From Allodiplogaster sudhausi (Eukaryota > Nematoda > Chromadorea > Rhabditida > Diplogasteridae): DNA of 64,000 nt. Below, in pieces: positions 1 through 11,576 of this stretch (position 1 is its first letter; the number at the start of each line of letters is the position of its first letter). Under the pieces are notes generated by a model, which ran no database searches, was not told the DNA's origin, and saw only the letters and a program-made list of their open reading frames with translations. The translations under genes were made by a program, and so were the position numbers. The stretch lies in contig CALZFC010000270.1 of assembly GCA_945643635.1 (NCBI GenBank), positions 1,714,001 to 1,778,000 on the forward strand, read 5' to 3'.

Positions 1-2
1 TT

Positions 3-443
3 AACCCCAGATACCCAGGCTCGTCTCACGACTCCTACATCTTCTCGCAATCGACGGCCAAGATTGCGCTTGATGCACTTGGCGGAGTCCCTGGCTACGC
101 ACTGGTTGGGGACAGTGGGTTCCAGAATGGAGAGCGGATGATGACACCGTATGCAAGAGGGGCCGTAACCCAGCAACAGGCCCGCTTCAACAAGAAGCAA
201 GCGAAGACACGTGTGGTAGTTGAGCAGACCTTCGGCTGGCTAAAGAAGAGGTTCACTATTCTCTCCACGAGGTGTCGTCTCTCTCCGGAGAAGGCGGCGA
301 AAGTGGCTCTTGCGTGCGCTGTATTGCACAACTACGGTATCGAGAGAGGATACTGTCGTTCCCACTTGGGACCCCCACGACGCGGACTGCGACTGCCCGG
401 CCATTCTCGAAACCCCCGCGATCTGCTAACGGCTGCTCTTTAA
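3..443 (+). CDS. Harbinger transposase, C-terminal part (partial)
   Basis: Open from the window edge (frame of base 3). The translation begins with a PGSSHDSYIF-like block, then LVGDSGF and VVVEQTFGWLKKRF, then LHNYGIERG. These are hallmark blocks of the DDE_Tnp_4 domain of PIF/Harbinger and HARBI1 transposases; the D of GDSG and the E of VEQTFGWLK are the expected second and third catalytic residues. The first catalytic D would lie before the window. After IERG (about base 345) the +1 frame reads an acidic, proline-rich tail (DTVVPTWDPHDAD...) ending at a TAA at 427-429. That suits the family better than the Arg-rich tail read in frame to 443, so a one-base loss near 345 is likely. An AATAAA lies at 464-469. 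Confidence 0.85.
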   Translation, partial: NPRYPGSSHDSYIFSQSTAKIALDALGGVPGYALVGDSGFQNGERMMTPYARGAVTQQQARFNKKQAKTRVVVEQTFGWLKKRFTILSTRCRLSPEKAAKVALACAVLHNYGIERGYCRSHLGPPRRGLRLPGHSRNPRDLLTAAL

Positions 444-837
444 TGAATGCAATGATGATTTCGAATAAACATTTATTGTTGAAGAGTTAAAAAGACACCA
501 TAATTGGTAGCATAAAATCTCAAATTTTAACAATTGTTAGTAACAAACATACACCATAATTGGTAGCTTACAATCTAAAATTGTAACAATTAGTAGTAAC
601 AAACAATCTTCGACTTAACAACTCGTAAATTTAAGAAAGCAAAAAGTTTGTAAAGAAAGACGAATACCTGGGCGAAATAACTAAAGAAAGTGTTAACATT
701 CATAGTCTATGCGAACAAATAATTTAGAATACTATATAATACCCTTATTTAAGCTAAATAAACTGCTAAAGAGCAGATGGAAAAGAAAGCTAAAATGGGA
801 TAAATAACAGCTTAAAAAAAGGAATATTCGACTGTTT
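444..837. other. AT-rich gap between the convergent Harbinger genes
   Basis: Shared 3' intergenic space. It holds a near-direct repeat: the phrase CACCATAATTGGTAGC occurs at about 496 and again at about 551. No further coding signal was seen. Confidence 0.5.
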
Positions 838-2524
838 CTAAAGTTGAAACGAACGAGTAGACGCTAAACTTGGAGCACCATTATGGTTGCCTGCACGCAT
901 CGGCTTCTCGAACAGGAAAGGGTCGTCAAGGGGATCCTCGAACGGGAAAGCGTTCTCTGCACCATGCTCGAGCACTTCCACATCATTCTCAATTACGATA
1001 TTTAAACAAATTTCTCAACCTACTGAGAGTAATCGATATCTTTGCAAACAAATTAAGCAATATGCTAACGTGTGCGATGGAAGGCGGAGGAAGAGAAGAA
1101 GATCCGCGCAAACGATGAGCCATCTCTCGTGCGAGCTCTATTTGAGCCTCTAGTCCGTCCTTCACACGATCGGCGATCATCTGCATCTTTTCAGCTGCCT
1201 CCGCTTGCTTCTTGAAGGCTTCTTTTTGGGCCTGGAAGCGATAGTATCCGAAAGTAAAGAAAGACGAGTAGAAACAAAAAGAAAAAGAAGCGAAAGTAAA
1301 AAAACATCCGAGGAAATGGTAAACTACCGTACCTTGTACATGTCCAGCATTTCAGCGAGGACTCGCTTCTCGGTGACTGTAGGCTGCTTGGCGCGCCTCT
1401 TCTTTCTCCTTGGGCTGCAGTCACTCGCGTCGTCCGATTCATCTTCTATGGACGACGTGCCACCCGAGCTCGGACTTCGTTCCTAACAATAAGGAACATA
1501 TTGTATTGCAATAAGTAATGGATGCGATGCAATTAAGTCTAAACCTTGACGCGAAGAGGTGGCGGTCTCTGCTTGTGGATGACGAAATCATTGTCGTCAT
1601 CGATTGGTTCGGGCTGCGCAGGAAAGAATGTAATTATGATGCCAAAACTGAATGAATAAAATAAAAGCATATGCGGTTGAAGTCTAAACCTTGAATCGAT
1701 AAGCGGGAGGGATGGGCCGCTTGCGCACCTTGCTGCTTAAAACCTGGACTTCTTCGCCATCACTTACATCTCGCTGGTCCTTAAAGAATGCGAAATTACA
1801 TACTTGAATCTTGTTGAAGATCTATGCTAACAAGAAAACATATCAGGAAGCACAGAAACATTCTCCAATAATAATATCTCAACCTATAAATTTAATCAAA
1901 ACAACCTCGTTTCTTGTGTTGAAGGAAAAAACTTCGCTGCACTCCTCGCTGCTCCTTCCAGTTCGAATGGGCAGATAATTTTCGACTTTTACCTAGAAAT
2001 AAAAACAACTCGAAACTAAAGTATATTCGAGTAGGTTTGAAAACTGAATGTACCTGGTTGTTAAGGCCACTCGACGAACATCCTTGATAGCAAGTAGTCG
2101 GAGAGGCCCATCTGTTCGGTCAGTGGACCGCGAAGCTTCTCCGCTTCGCGGTCAACTCCGCCACCGGTTTGCGTCAAGTATCTAACAAAAGCCAGAAATA
2201 ATGGAGAACTGTTGCATACACCAAATGAAAAAAGAATGCTGATGAATAAGTTAACCTATTCCACTTCGCTATGTTCTTCTTTAAGGAAGACTTGCGATAC
2301 TTGAAGTGGTCCTTGATAGCCTTCGCCGTTGTGATCGTCCGGAATTTGAGTATGAAGCGGTTGCAGAGTCGTTCCCAGAACAGATTGCGCCGTCGGTTGG
2401 CGTTCGCATCTCGATCTGCGTTCCCATCAAAGAGGAGAGCCCTGTTCTCGAAAATTTCGAGAATCAGGTAGTCGGACATCTCTGCTGAGAAGCTTTCCTT
2501 CTTCTTCTTCTTAGATTCCTCCAT
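838..2524 (-). CDS. Myb/SANT-like DNA-binding protein of the Harbinger element
   Basis: Eight exons close in phase: 2524-2256, 2111-2054, 1992-1906, 1779-1690, 1613-1545, 1482-1333, 1231-1070 and 987-838, giving 1035 coding bases (344 aa). Residues about 15-90 form a helix-rich Myb/SANT-like or zeste-like domain (SDYLILEIFENRALLF ... NLFWERLCNRF ... AIKDHFKYRKSSLKKNIAKW). The middle is acidic and Ser-rich with an RRKKRR basic patch that could be a nuclear signal. A predicted helix (AQKEAFKKQAEAAEKMQMIA) follows, then an acidic tail. In PIF/Harbinger elements the Myb-like partner binds terminal DNA and helps import the transposase; that role here is inferred. The second exon was placed at 2111 because an earlier AG leaves a stop. 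The frame is intact, unlike the transposase tail. Confidence 0.8.
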
Positions 2525-3673
2525 CGAAACCGTTGCTGCAACAATAAGGCATATGATTTAACTATAAACGGCAATTAACATACTCATAATGCAATTATAT
2601 TACGATCACAATTCAAATGCTAATTTGGAGTGAATCTTTCATGGTTCCGGACAGTACGCCGTTACTTTTACCACAAATACTATATTCGTAATTTGGAGCT
2701 GGACGATGAAAGGTAAAAACGGTTATGCCAATGCGTATTGGCATAACCATTTTACACATGAGGTTGACCGCGTCTCCAAGAATTGCATGCTCTCTCGGCC
2801 TGTCCTCGTTACCCAAACATTACACCGCAGCCTTTTCCATGCTATTACCCATGAGGGTAAAGAATGGTGGCATGCTAGACAGTACGAGAGAGCACGCTCA
2901 TGCCAGAGATTCAGATAGATTATCCTCATGGGTAACATCCTGAGGATTACCCCTCAAAATGCGACACTTTACTACGGCGGCTGAACATTTAGAATATTCC
3001 TCTTTATGCGATTCCTGGCGGAAGAAAAATTGTCTGCGTTTTCAAACAGTGTACTACCCTAACTTCAGAGACAATTTTCGCGTATACTGAAATTTTTTTT
3101 AAATTGACATCGGCTAATATGGAAACCTTCAACTCTAATCCCAGATAGTTCAACATTCAGTGCAACAATTATATTCAGCAAACAAATCAACTTTATTTAC
3201 ATACGTGACATCCTACAGAAACTAGTTAGAATGGCATAAGCCTGAACAGAGAAAGAAAAATCACATAAATAAAAAAAACAAGAGCTAGAAACAGTTCCTC
3301 TGATAATTTTAAGCGAAAAATTACGATGCGTAATCGCCTAGTGGTTTCAAACTTGGATCATTAAACCTTAATCATAATCGAGAACCAAAAAGGTATTCTT
3401 AAGGCATTTATTCAGAAACAACATAAAATTGTACAAAAGGGTACCAAGTTAGCCAACATCAAGGAAGGGCTTTGCCGGTGGTCACGAGTGACGGTTTCCA
3501 ATTTGGTGTTTTCCCTTGGGAGCCAAACCATATTCCAGGGGCAGTACTCTTCACTCTTCTTAGCATGGCTACTTGCAAGCATGCATAAAGTTCTCAACGA
3601 TCACAATTCTAATTGGAGTTATCATCAATTACAGAACCCAGAGATGTCATTCTATGGATGTCCTCTTTCACAG
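2525..3673. other. Intergenic: transposon end and upstream of the SLC26 remnant
   Basis: The palindrome at 2721-2748 and a block AAAATGCGACACTTTA at about 2956, which recurs at about 36938, are the only structures seen. No upstream SLC26 exons were found between here and 3673. Confidence 0.5.
2721..2748. repeat. Perfect 12-bp palindrome with 4-base loop
   Basis: GGTTATGCCAAT, loop GCGT, ATTGGCATAACC. It sits about 200 bases upstream of the Myb-like gene and may be a subterminal site of the transposon. Confidence 0.85.
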
Positions 3674-4318
3674 GAGTGGCTGGCTCTCGGCGCGATGCAC
3701 TCGTTCGGCGCCTTCTTTGGCTGCTTCCCGGGAGGCACTTCCCTCGGCCGCTCCATGATGAACGTCAAGTTTGGCACGCACACTCAGGTAGAATACGGTA
3801 GATCTTGGCATATGCCAAATTATTTTTAATTTTTGAATATTGATATTGTTTCAGTGTATTTAAAAAAATTGTGATGATCCAAAAAGTTTCTAAATATTCC
3901 CTTAGCTCTCATCGCTCGCGTGCGCTCTCGTGCTTGTTGGCATGTGCTTTGGCATGACGCGATTCATCTTCTATCTCCCGAGATTTGTCTTTTTGATTAT
4001 CTGGCTCGACATTTCAGACGCTTGGGTTTATTAAATAATTTTTTTTTACGAAATATGTATGTGCAAGTGAAAGATGAATAAATTTTCAGTCGAAGCCAAT
4101 TTAAACATGCCAAGTGTCCAAGATGGAATGAAAGAAACAATAATATAAATTGGTAAAAAAAAAAACAAGAACTCAATAGTAATCCAGGCAGTCCTCGCCG
4201 CGGTTGTCGCGTGCGCTCTGAAGGATCTCCTGCTCGCGTCAGTCCGCGCACGCCATCTCATACACAAGAGTGTCGTCGACTTTGTAAGGCCATTTCTCCT
4301 TTCTCTCCCACCCTCCCG

Positions 4319-4380
4319 CTCTCTCTCTCTGTCTCTCTCTCTTCCTACCTCTCTCTCTCTCTCTCCCCCCTCTCTCTCTC
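4319..4380. repeat. (CT)n tract in an SLC26 intron
   Basis: Imperfect CT repeat upstream of the acceptor at 4431. Confidence 0.9.
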
Positions 4381-5405
4381 GATTTTACCCCACTTTGATC
4401 TCTCAGTCCTGCTAAGCTAAGATACTTCTAGCTAATCTTCTACATCACCTTCCTCGTGACTGTGACGGTGAGCGTCAACACTGGCCTCATCACCGGCGTC
4501 TCCTTCGCGCTCCTCACCGTCGTCTTCCGGTCGCAGTGGTTGGGCAAAATTTGAATATATCCTATAAAAATTACAAACAATAATATTATTTAAAAAAAAA
4601 TGTATATTAAATTTTAAAAAAGAATTATATAAAAACGCCATTTTCAGGGCGGACGGCCTCGCGATGGGCCGCATGCCCGGCTCGACCGACTTCAAGCCGC
4701 TCGGGCAGTACGACCGAAGCGAGGGCAAAAAAGGTCGACTATGCAATTTTGTGTTCTTGTTGGGAAATACTGTAATTATTATTGATCATACTTTGTCTTT
4801 TGACAGGAATGCGAGTGATTCGCTAAGACGCTCCTCTCTCCTTTGCCAACTCGGATCTGTTCGTTGACAGCGTCTATCGCATTACCGGCATCAATCCGCA
4901 GGAGCTTAGCGAGGTCTGATTTTTTTTTAGTTTAAAATTAAAAAAAATTAAGCCGCAACTCAAAAGAACTTCTCGTGTATTATTAAAGTAATACAATCAT
5001 TTATTTTTCTAGGCCCAGAAGCTTAAGCTCCATCCGGACAAGCAGACGACGCCAGGAAAACCAGAGAAGAGCACTGCCGAAGTCGGCGGCACGCCTCAGA
5101 CTCAGACAACAGGTTTTGAATTTTCTTTTTGCATTTGATCATTCCATCCCGTCGAGACTGCGGCTGTTGCGTCTTTGTCTTCTATTAATTATTAGCATTT
5201 TCCGTCCTCAAGCATCGTAAAGGACGTAGACTATCTGAAATGTCGAATTGCACATTCTTCTTTCAGATGGACAAGATGCGATCGAGAACGAATTCTTCAC
5301 GCACATCATCATTGGTTCGTTTCTGAAGTTATCATTGAAAGGATCGTGAGACCAGTATTGGACGGAATAGTATAGTTGGAATAGGAGATGGAGAGGGGAA
5401 TATCG

Positions 5406-5500
5406 TGAGAGAGAGAGAGAAAAGCACATTAAGATGATAGAGAGAGCGAGAGAAAGAGAGAACGAGAGGGAGAGGGAGAGCGCGGGAGAGGGAGAAAGGA
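5406..5500. repeat. (GA)n-rich tract in an SLC26 intron
   Basis: Imperfect GA repeat between exons 5267-5314 and 5522-5614. Confidence 0.9.
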
Positions 5501-5644
5501 GTGTAATCCCCCAGTCGTCAGATTGCTCGACGATTCCCTACGTGGATATGATGGGCGCTGCGGCACCTCGAGCGCTCTACCTCGAGTTCAAGGTCTACTT
5601 TGCCGGCGTCAAAGGTTGGATATTGATTATTACTCCTAGACAGA

Positions 5645-5647
5645 AAG

Positions 5648-5678
<31 letters not shown>

Positions 5679-5775
5679 TCTTTCTCTCTCACTCTCTCTT
5701 TCTCTTTCCCTCTCTCTCACTCTCTCTTTCCCTCTCTTTCTCTTCCTTCTCTCTCTTACCATCTTCATCTCTCTC
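5645..5775. repeat. (CT)n tract forming an expanded polypyrimidine tract
   Basis: The CT run reaches almost to the CAG acceptor at 5781 of the STAS exon. Confidence 0.9.
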
Positions 5776-6015
5776 CTTCAGGCGACGTCCGCCAGTTTCT
5801 GGCTGCCGCCAGCTTTCACGAAACGGTGCCGATCGACTGCTTCTTCGTCCGCATCGGCGACTCCGTCACGCAGGTTTGATGACGTCATTTTTGAATATTC
5901 CAAAGTTTTGTGGAATATTCGAAGAATAAAAAATCGATATTGGAGTATTCGAAAAGTCTGAATTAAAATTCAGGCACAACGCCATCAGCAAGAAGAGGCG
6001 GCGTCCGTCCTCTAA

Positions 6016-7059
6016 AGCAGAAAAGCGAAAGAGTCGACCGTTCCGTCGACATTGAAGGACTCATAATGACGAAAGATGTCATTCATCATACGATGTTCAC
6101 TCGCCGCTGTTCTAAGCCGCATCCGTGAACGATATAAATGTTGTTTGTCACCGGAAATGTGCACGCACCGAATATAGGAAAAATGAAAAAAAAAGATTTC
6201 AACAGTCCGATTCCCGCAATACAAGAAGATAACACAAGACGCCACCTTGTCATATCGAATTGACGAAACGCGTTACTGCGGTAATTTGCCAGGTATACAT
6301 ATTGCATGTTTCGCATGGTTTAATTTTCAGCTGTCCAGTTCTCTCAGTCTATATCGTATTCACTTTCTACGGCCAGTGAAATAGAAAAAGATACGAAAAT
6401 GATTCTAACATTACCAAATCCATTCAATAAACGAGGCTCCGGAGAAACCGCTTGGCTGGCCGGGAAAAGTCCGCCTAATCTTCATCAACGTTCATCTAAA
6501 GCAAACTAATTGTAAGTGCTAATGCTCCTTGCGCTGGGTCGGTGACCGGAACCGGGGTGGTAATAATAAAAAAAACCGCCAACTCGGAAAACAGTTCCTG
6601 TGATTTCCCCAAAGGGGCAATTGGCGTCTCTAAGTAAGAATGGATCTGAGCTTCCATCTAGGCGAGCCTGCAATGCTACTACTCTCAGGAAGCGGGCAAG
6701 TTAAGTTTGAACTACTAAATGAGTCGATGTATTCGGGCAGCGCTTCAGCAAGAGAGAGAACGTTGCCTGGCCTGTGACAACTTTAGGAAAACGAATAATA
6801 ATTCACCTACAAGTATGCTACATAGAGGACCACGATTGAGAATTCTGTCATTGCCAAAACGAAAAGTATACAAAGAGACATTCTCTGGAAGATTGATGGA
6901 TCAAAACGTTTTGAACAGAGCTTAAACCAACAACAGATACTGTCAAGCACCGGGCCCAGAGAAAGAAAAGGCAAAATATTTGAGGCAAACCATTCATCAA
7001 GATGATTGAAAAGCTAAAGACAGAGAAATGAAAGAGAGATCAAAGAAGAGATTTCTTTG
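6016..7059. other. Intergenic, upstream part of the first C6 unit
   Basis: From about 6530 it holds a block (CCGCCAACTCGG ... CAGTTCCTGTGATTTCCC) that recurs near 8410 and 8945, then one ending GTCAAGCACCGGGCCCAGAG that recurs at about 9348. These mark the repeated C6 unit. 6016-6500 shows nothing clear. Confidence 0.6.
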
Positions 7060-7066
7060 TATAAAA
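7060..7066 (+). promoter_or_regulatory. TATA box of the first C6 gene
   Basis: TATAAAA followed by GGGCTAGCCACC, 132 bases before the ATG. The same box and spacing precede the third C6 gene; the second has TATTAAA. Confidence 0.7.
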
Positions 7067-7191
7067 GGGCTAGCCACCAAGCACAATCAGTACAATCATT
7101 TCCTTGCCTATTTTATTTTTTTGGGTTTGAAGCCGTTTGAATATTTATCCTTCTACTCAATACATAATTGTTTTTCAAAGAAACATACGAC

Positions 7192-7801
7192 ATGAATTTC
7201 TCGTGCCTTCTCCTCGCCTTATTCTCCATCGGATTCGCATCAACGGTTTGTCAGCGCTATTTTTTGATACTGCACATTTCTGTGTATCCTACTCTCACTC
7301 TAAGCGACTGAACAATGTCTTAGTTCCACTAAAAAATTAAATAAGAAATATAAGATGGCTCAACCGGGATGCGGTTCCTGCGATTTCAACTCCCTGATCA
7401 TCTTGCCGAATGTAGCAGAGTTCGAGGTGCACTTCGCAGAACCAGTGAAAATCGTGGACACGAATGGATGCATGACAGTAGGGCTCACCTGTGGGGGCGC
7501 TAACGTTCCGGGTTCTTACATCGAGGTTTTTCTTATTTTCTTCATCATTTTAAGTAAAAGAGCAGTCAAAACTAAAGTTTCAGCTGATTTATAAACCTAA
7601 ATTCTTACTTTTCTTCAAATAATATTCCAAAAAAAATTTTTTTTTTAATTCACGAAGTCATATTCGCAGTTTAACGGGGGCGAACATGGCGTTGTCGGAA
7701 ACAAAGGGCCGACCAAGCTCGACATCGCATGCAAGAACGGCCAGTGGAGATACGAGGAGGAGGGACCTGAAGTGAAATCTGTCGCTTGTGGCAGCATGTA
7801 G
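7192..7801 (+). CDS. Secreted C6-domain protein, copy 1
   Basis: Three exons, 7192-7245, 7355-7525 and 7670-7801, give 118 aa. Exon 1 alone encodes the signal peptide (MNFSCLLLALFSIGFAST). The rest has six cysteines in the nematode C6-domain arrangement (Pfam C6): CGSC near the start, NGC and LTC in the middle, IAC and VAC at the end. C6 proteins are small secreted or extracellular nematode proteins of unknown function. Splice phases are all zero. The start was chosen for the signal peptide and the conserved leader before it. Units around 9601 and 11577 are close paralogues that share promoter and 3' UTR. No lesion was seen. Confidence 0.88.
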
Positions 7802-8050
7802 TCAAGCAGCACGAATACACGCTATATTGCCGTGCTCGAAATTTACATATTCTACATGTTGAATTGGGTCGGGCTGATAAAGAGACTTTTCACTGTTTCA
7901 ATCTAGGAGATGTGCATACAAATACAACACACAGTCGAAACTCTGACGCCGATGATGGATCTCTGAAAAGCTATGTATTTTCCCCAAAAATTTCCTTCAT
8001 CAAAAGAATTATAGCCACCTTGGTCGATGCTAACACTGGTACAACTTCTG
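7802..8050 (+). other. 3' UTR block shared by the C6 genes
   Basis: A block TTGAATTGGGTCGGGCTGAT with flanking text recurs, slightly diverged, after the other two C6 genes (about 10223 and 12212). It is probably 3' UTR copied with the unit. Confidence 0.5.
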
Positions 8051-9471
8051 GCAAATCTCCACATACATATATACATATCCAATTCATTATATGTTAGAGC
8101 AAGTTTACAGGATATTGATTTCTAATCAATCGATTATTCAACCGCCATGAAGAAACTAAGTAAAAGAAAAAAAGTAAAGAATCTGCGCCTTTGCTGAAAA
8201 GATACCCAGCATCGTTGAAAAAAAAATACTTTTTATTTCCTAATAATCTTTCTTACCATTTTTATTTTTTTCCTTTTTCCGTAGAATATTTGAACAGTCG
8301 TACTGTTCGAGGAAAGCGAAATGGTTACTACAACAACAAAGGAATTTAAAACGTACATCTTATGGGAACTGAGTAGTGCTGGTTCGGAGGCACGGGAACG
8401 GGAGTGGTAATATAAAAAAAAGAAATATAATACCGCCAAGTCATACAACAGTTCCTGTGATTTCCCTATAGATGCGACAAGCGCCTCCTCCTAAGGATTT
8501 ATCTTAGATTCCAGCAAGGCGAGTCAGCAAAGCGACTTCCTGGCCAACGGGATCGGGCAGGTGAAGATTGAACGGCTAGAACGAGAAGACATATGTATGC
8601 GAGCAACAAATCAAAGAAAGAGCCCGTTACCGGGCATGTGACAACTTTAGATCATACACTATTGATTGTAAGGAAAACGAATAATAAGTCATCTACAACA
8701 TGAATAAAATGAGTAAAATGCTTTGTAGAGGACCATGATTGAGAATTGTTCAGTGCCCGATGCTAGACAGGATAATTCGTTCCTTTAAGCTTTATTCGAA
8801 ACATGTTAATTCTCCGTTTGAAACATTGGTGCTATCCATCAATCTTCAAGAGAATGCCTTGTTGTACACTTTTCGTTTTGGCCATGATAGAATGCTCAAT
8901 CATGTTCCTATAGGTATGTTGGTGGTGGGCGGACTGCGGATCCGGGGGTGGTAATATGAAAAAAAAATTTTGAAGTCGCCAAATCAGGCAAGAGTTCCTG
9001 TGATTTCCCTATTGGGGCAACTAGCCCTAAGGATGGATCTGAGATTCCAACTAGGCGGCAAAGCTACTACTTCCAGTGAGTGGGCAGGGTGAAGTTTGAA
9101 CAACTAAACGAGGCAAAATATGCGAGTAGCGCTTAAGCAAGAGAGCCCGTTACCTGGCATGTGACAATCAACTAAGTCACTTACAACATGATTAATATGC
9201 TACATAGAGGACCATGCATGAGCATTCTAACATGACCAACATGAAAAGCATGCAAAGAGACACTCTCTAGAAGAAAGATGGATAGCACCACCGTTTCAAA
9301 CTGAGAATTAACATGTTTCGAACAGAGCTTAAAGTAACCAATCCTGTCAAGCATCGGGCCCAGAGAAAGAAAGCAAAATATTCGATGGAAAATAGAACAG
9401 TCCATCAAAATGATTGAAAAGCTGAAGGCAGAGAAATGATAGAGATCATGCGGAATGAAGAGATTGATTTG
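8051..9471. repeat. Rearranged C6-unit upstream DNA with an inverted copy
   Basis: Two copies of the ACAGTTCCTGTGATTTCCC block (8450 and 8991) are present. Between them, 8750-8920 reads backwards: GCCCGATGCTAGACAGGAT, TTCGAAACATGTTAATTCTC and CACTTTTCGTTTTGGCCATG are reverse complements of the proximal upstream block read forward at about 9230-9360. So one partial unit is inverted relative to its neighbour. No coding exons were found. Confidence 0.65.
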
Positions 9472-9478
9472 TATTAAA
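9472..9478 (+). promoter_or_regulatory. TATA-like box of the second C6 gene
   Basis: TATTAAA followed by GGGCTAGCC, 129 bases before the ATG; aligned with TATAAAA of copies 1 and 3. Confidence 0.6.
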
Positions 9479-9600
9479 GGGCTAGCCTCCAAGCACAAGC
9501 AGTCCAATCATTTCCTTGCCTTTTTTATTTTTTAGGGTTTTTGGAGCCATTTGAATATTTATACTTCAATTCAATACTAATTATTTTTGAAAGATACGAC

Positions 9601-10178
9601 ATGAATTTCTCGCGCCTTCTCGTCACCTTATTCGCCATCGGATTCGCGTCAACGGTTTCATCTCTCTTTTTTATCGATTACACACTATTATATCTCAATA
9701 TAATCACTCTCAACAGTTTTAATTATAATTCATAAAAATTATATCAGACAGCTCAGCCGACTTGCGGCTCATGCGAAAAATTGGACACTGATGTGTGGGA
9801 AATGTGGGGCGAGGTGAACTTCACGTCCGTGAATTACGATCTAGACGCGAATGGATGCAAGACGGCACGGCTCAATTGTGGGGAGGACCAGGACATTGTC
9901 TGGTCTCGTATCAAGGTTTTCCTTAATTTCTTCACCAATTCTAAGAAAACAAACTATTGTCCAATATAACTTCGCATTTTTGATTATTGTTATTGGTTAA
10001 ATCTACTTATTCGGCTTTGCAGTTTTACGGTCCCCCCGAAGGCGACAGAGCCTATTTCATAAGGGATGGGCCGAGCGAAGTCGTCGTGGTCTGCAACGCC
10101 AACGGCAATTGGACCATAATGAATGATGTGCTACAGCGCTCCACTGTCACCTGTACCGTCTACCCCCCCCCCAAGTAA
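9601..10178 (+). CDS. Secreted C6-domain protein, copy 2
   Basis: Exons 9601-9654, 9748-9915 and 10023-10178 give 125 aa. The signal-peptide exon is MNFSRLLVTLFAIGFAST. The mature part has CGSC, ANGC, LNC, VVVVC and VTC, the six-cysteine C6 pattern. It is closer to copy 3 than to copy 1 (shared NGxWTIM and V-T-C near the end). Introns are phase zero and at the same positions as in copy 1. No lesion was seen. Confidence 0.88.
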
Positions 10179-10309
10179 AGCAGAACGGATGCCCCCCTTG
10201 CTGGCGTCGTCTGAATTACTCTCATTTCTCCATGTAGAATTGGGTGTGGCTGATAAAGGGACTTTTCAACGTTTCACACAAAAATATGCGTTTACAAACA
10301 TACATATCT

Positions 10310-11445
10310 ATTAAATACGCAGTCTAATCTCCGACATGGATGGATCGTACCATTAGAATATCCACGGAGATTTTGAAGCTAGACACCTTCATTCTCTTCA
10401 ATCGAATAAGTAGCAACACTTATTTACGCCAGTTTTTGCCCATTAATGCGACCACGGATTCTGCCAAAATCCACCATCTTGATTTGTTTCAAAACTTCAA
10501 AAATATGCTTTCTGGTATGAGTAATAAACGTTGTGAAAGGGTCGGAAAATGACGTTTTGCGTTTGCTATGAGGCTTTGCTTTATGAGGCACGGCTCGCTA
10601 GGAACTGAGTTCTGCCTAGCGAGCGATCCTACTTCCCCTTCCCTCCGCCTATTGTTATCGTTGCCGTCAGGCTAGTTGTTTAATAAAAGCGTTGTTACGC
10701 GAATTCCCCACATCTTATCCCCGCCCACACGATAGCGACAAAGCAGGAAAGCACCGCCTATAAGGAAATTTTGAACGAAAACGAAATACAATCTTGATTG
10801 ATTCTCTTACATATTGCGTCATTTATTTCTAGACCAGGTTTGGGGATCCGCCTAAATCTCTGGAAGAATGATAAATTTAAAAACAATTTCGAACAGAGCT
10901 TAACGTAACGAAATCCTGTCAAGCATCGGGCTCTGATTAAGAAAACAAATATTTGATGGAAAGAAAAACAATCCGCAAAAGTTTGGAACAAATGCTATGA
11001 ACAAAAAGGTGTTCGAAATGAGCAGTTCTTCCGAAGAAATTTAAGGCAAGTAATTAAGGTGAGTTTTCTTAATATGTGATAGAAGAGTGGAAACTTCATT
11101 TGCGGTTACCGTTGACTCTTTCAGTTAATTACATTTAATCTTTTCTCTAGTAAAACATCAAAAATGAATTTTTTCTTGATAAATTGCAACATGATTAATA
11201 TGTTACCTAGAGTAAAATGATTGAGAAATATATCAGGGCCAAAACGAAAAGTGTACAACGAGACATTCTCTGGAAGATTAATGCATTGAAATGTTTCCAA
11301 CAAAGCTTAAAGTAACAAACGATCCTGTCATACTGAGAAAGAGAAAGCAAAATATTGGAGGGAACCTGGAGCATTCCATCACAATGATTGAAAAGCTAAA
11401 GTTAGAGAAATGAAAGAGATCATGCGATACGAAGAGATTGCTTTG
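10310..11445. other. Intergenic between C6 units 2 and 3
   Basis: Left part: 3' unit block shared with 12290-12400. From about 10880 the upstream block of the unit resumes, in two partial copies (10880-10990 and about 11180-11440). No gene was found. Confidence 0.5.
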
Positions 11446-11452
11446 TATAAAA
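11446..11452 (+). promoter_or_regulatory. TATA box of the third C6 gene
   Basis: TATAAAA plus GGGCTAGCCACC, 131 bases before the ATG. Confidence 0.65.
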
Positions 11453-11576
11453 GGGCTAGCCACCAAACACAGGCATTACAATAATTTCCTTGCCTATTTT
11501 ATTTTAGGGTTTTGTAGCCGTTTGAATATTTATCCTTCTACTCAATACATAATTGTTTTGCAAAGAAACATACGAC

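Larger units (their letters stand above)
1..2960. mobile_element. PIF/Harbinger DNA transposon, right part
   Basis: Two convergent genes typical of autonomous PIF/Harbinger elements lie here: the C-terminal part of a DDE transposase on + and a Myb/SANT-like gene on -. That both belong to one element is inferred from the family's known two-gene layout. The left end is outside the window. The right end was not fixed: no terminal inverted repeat could be matched, because the left terminus is missing. About 430 bases upstream of the Myb gene contain a 12-bp-arm palindrome and direct or inverted copies of an ACCCATGAGG motif, which may be subterminal repeats. Confidence 0.75.
3674..6015 (+). pseudogene. 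SLC26/SulP anion transporter, 3' half, two lesions
   Basis: Eleven exons close in phase: 3674-3787, 3906-3986, 4188-4283, 4432-4538, 4648-4733, 4807-4914, 5013-5112, 5267-5314, 5522-5614, 5782-5873 and 5974-6015. Family blocks appear in order: EWLALGAMHSFGAFFGCFPG, LPRF/AVLAAVVACALKDLL, FYITFLVTVTVSVNTGLITG, MGRMPGSTDFKPLGQYDRSE, then a C-terminal STAS domain (DCSTIPYVDMMG, VYFAGVKGDVRQFLAAASF). The family exchanges sulfate, chloride, bicarbonate or oxalate across membranes. Exon 6 carries TAA (4824-4826) where homologues have Tyr (R-Y-DAPL), plus one extra T (CTGTTTCG near 4859) that shifts the frame before FVDSVYR. The first half of the transporter (about 350-400 aa) is not present, so it lies left of the window or was lost beside the transposon. 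Confidence 0.88.
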
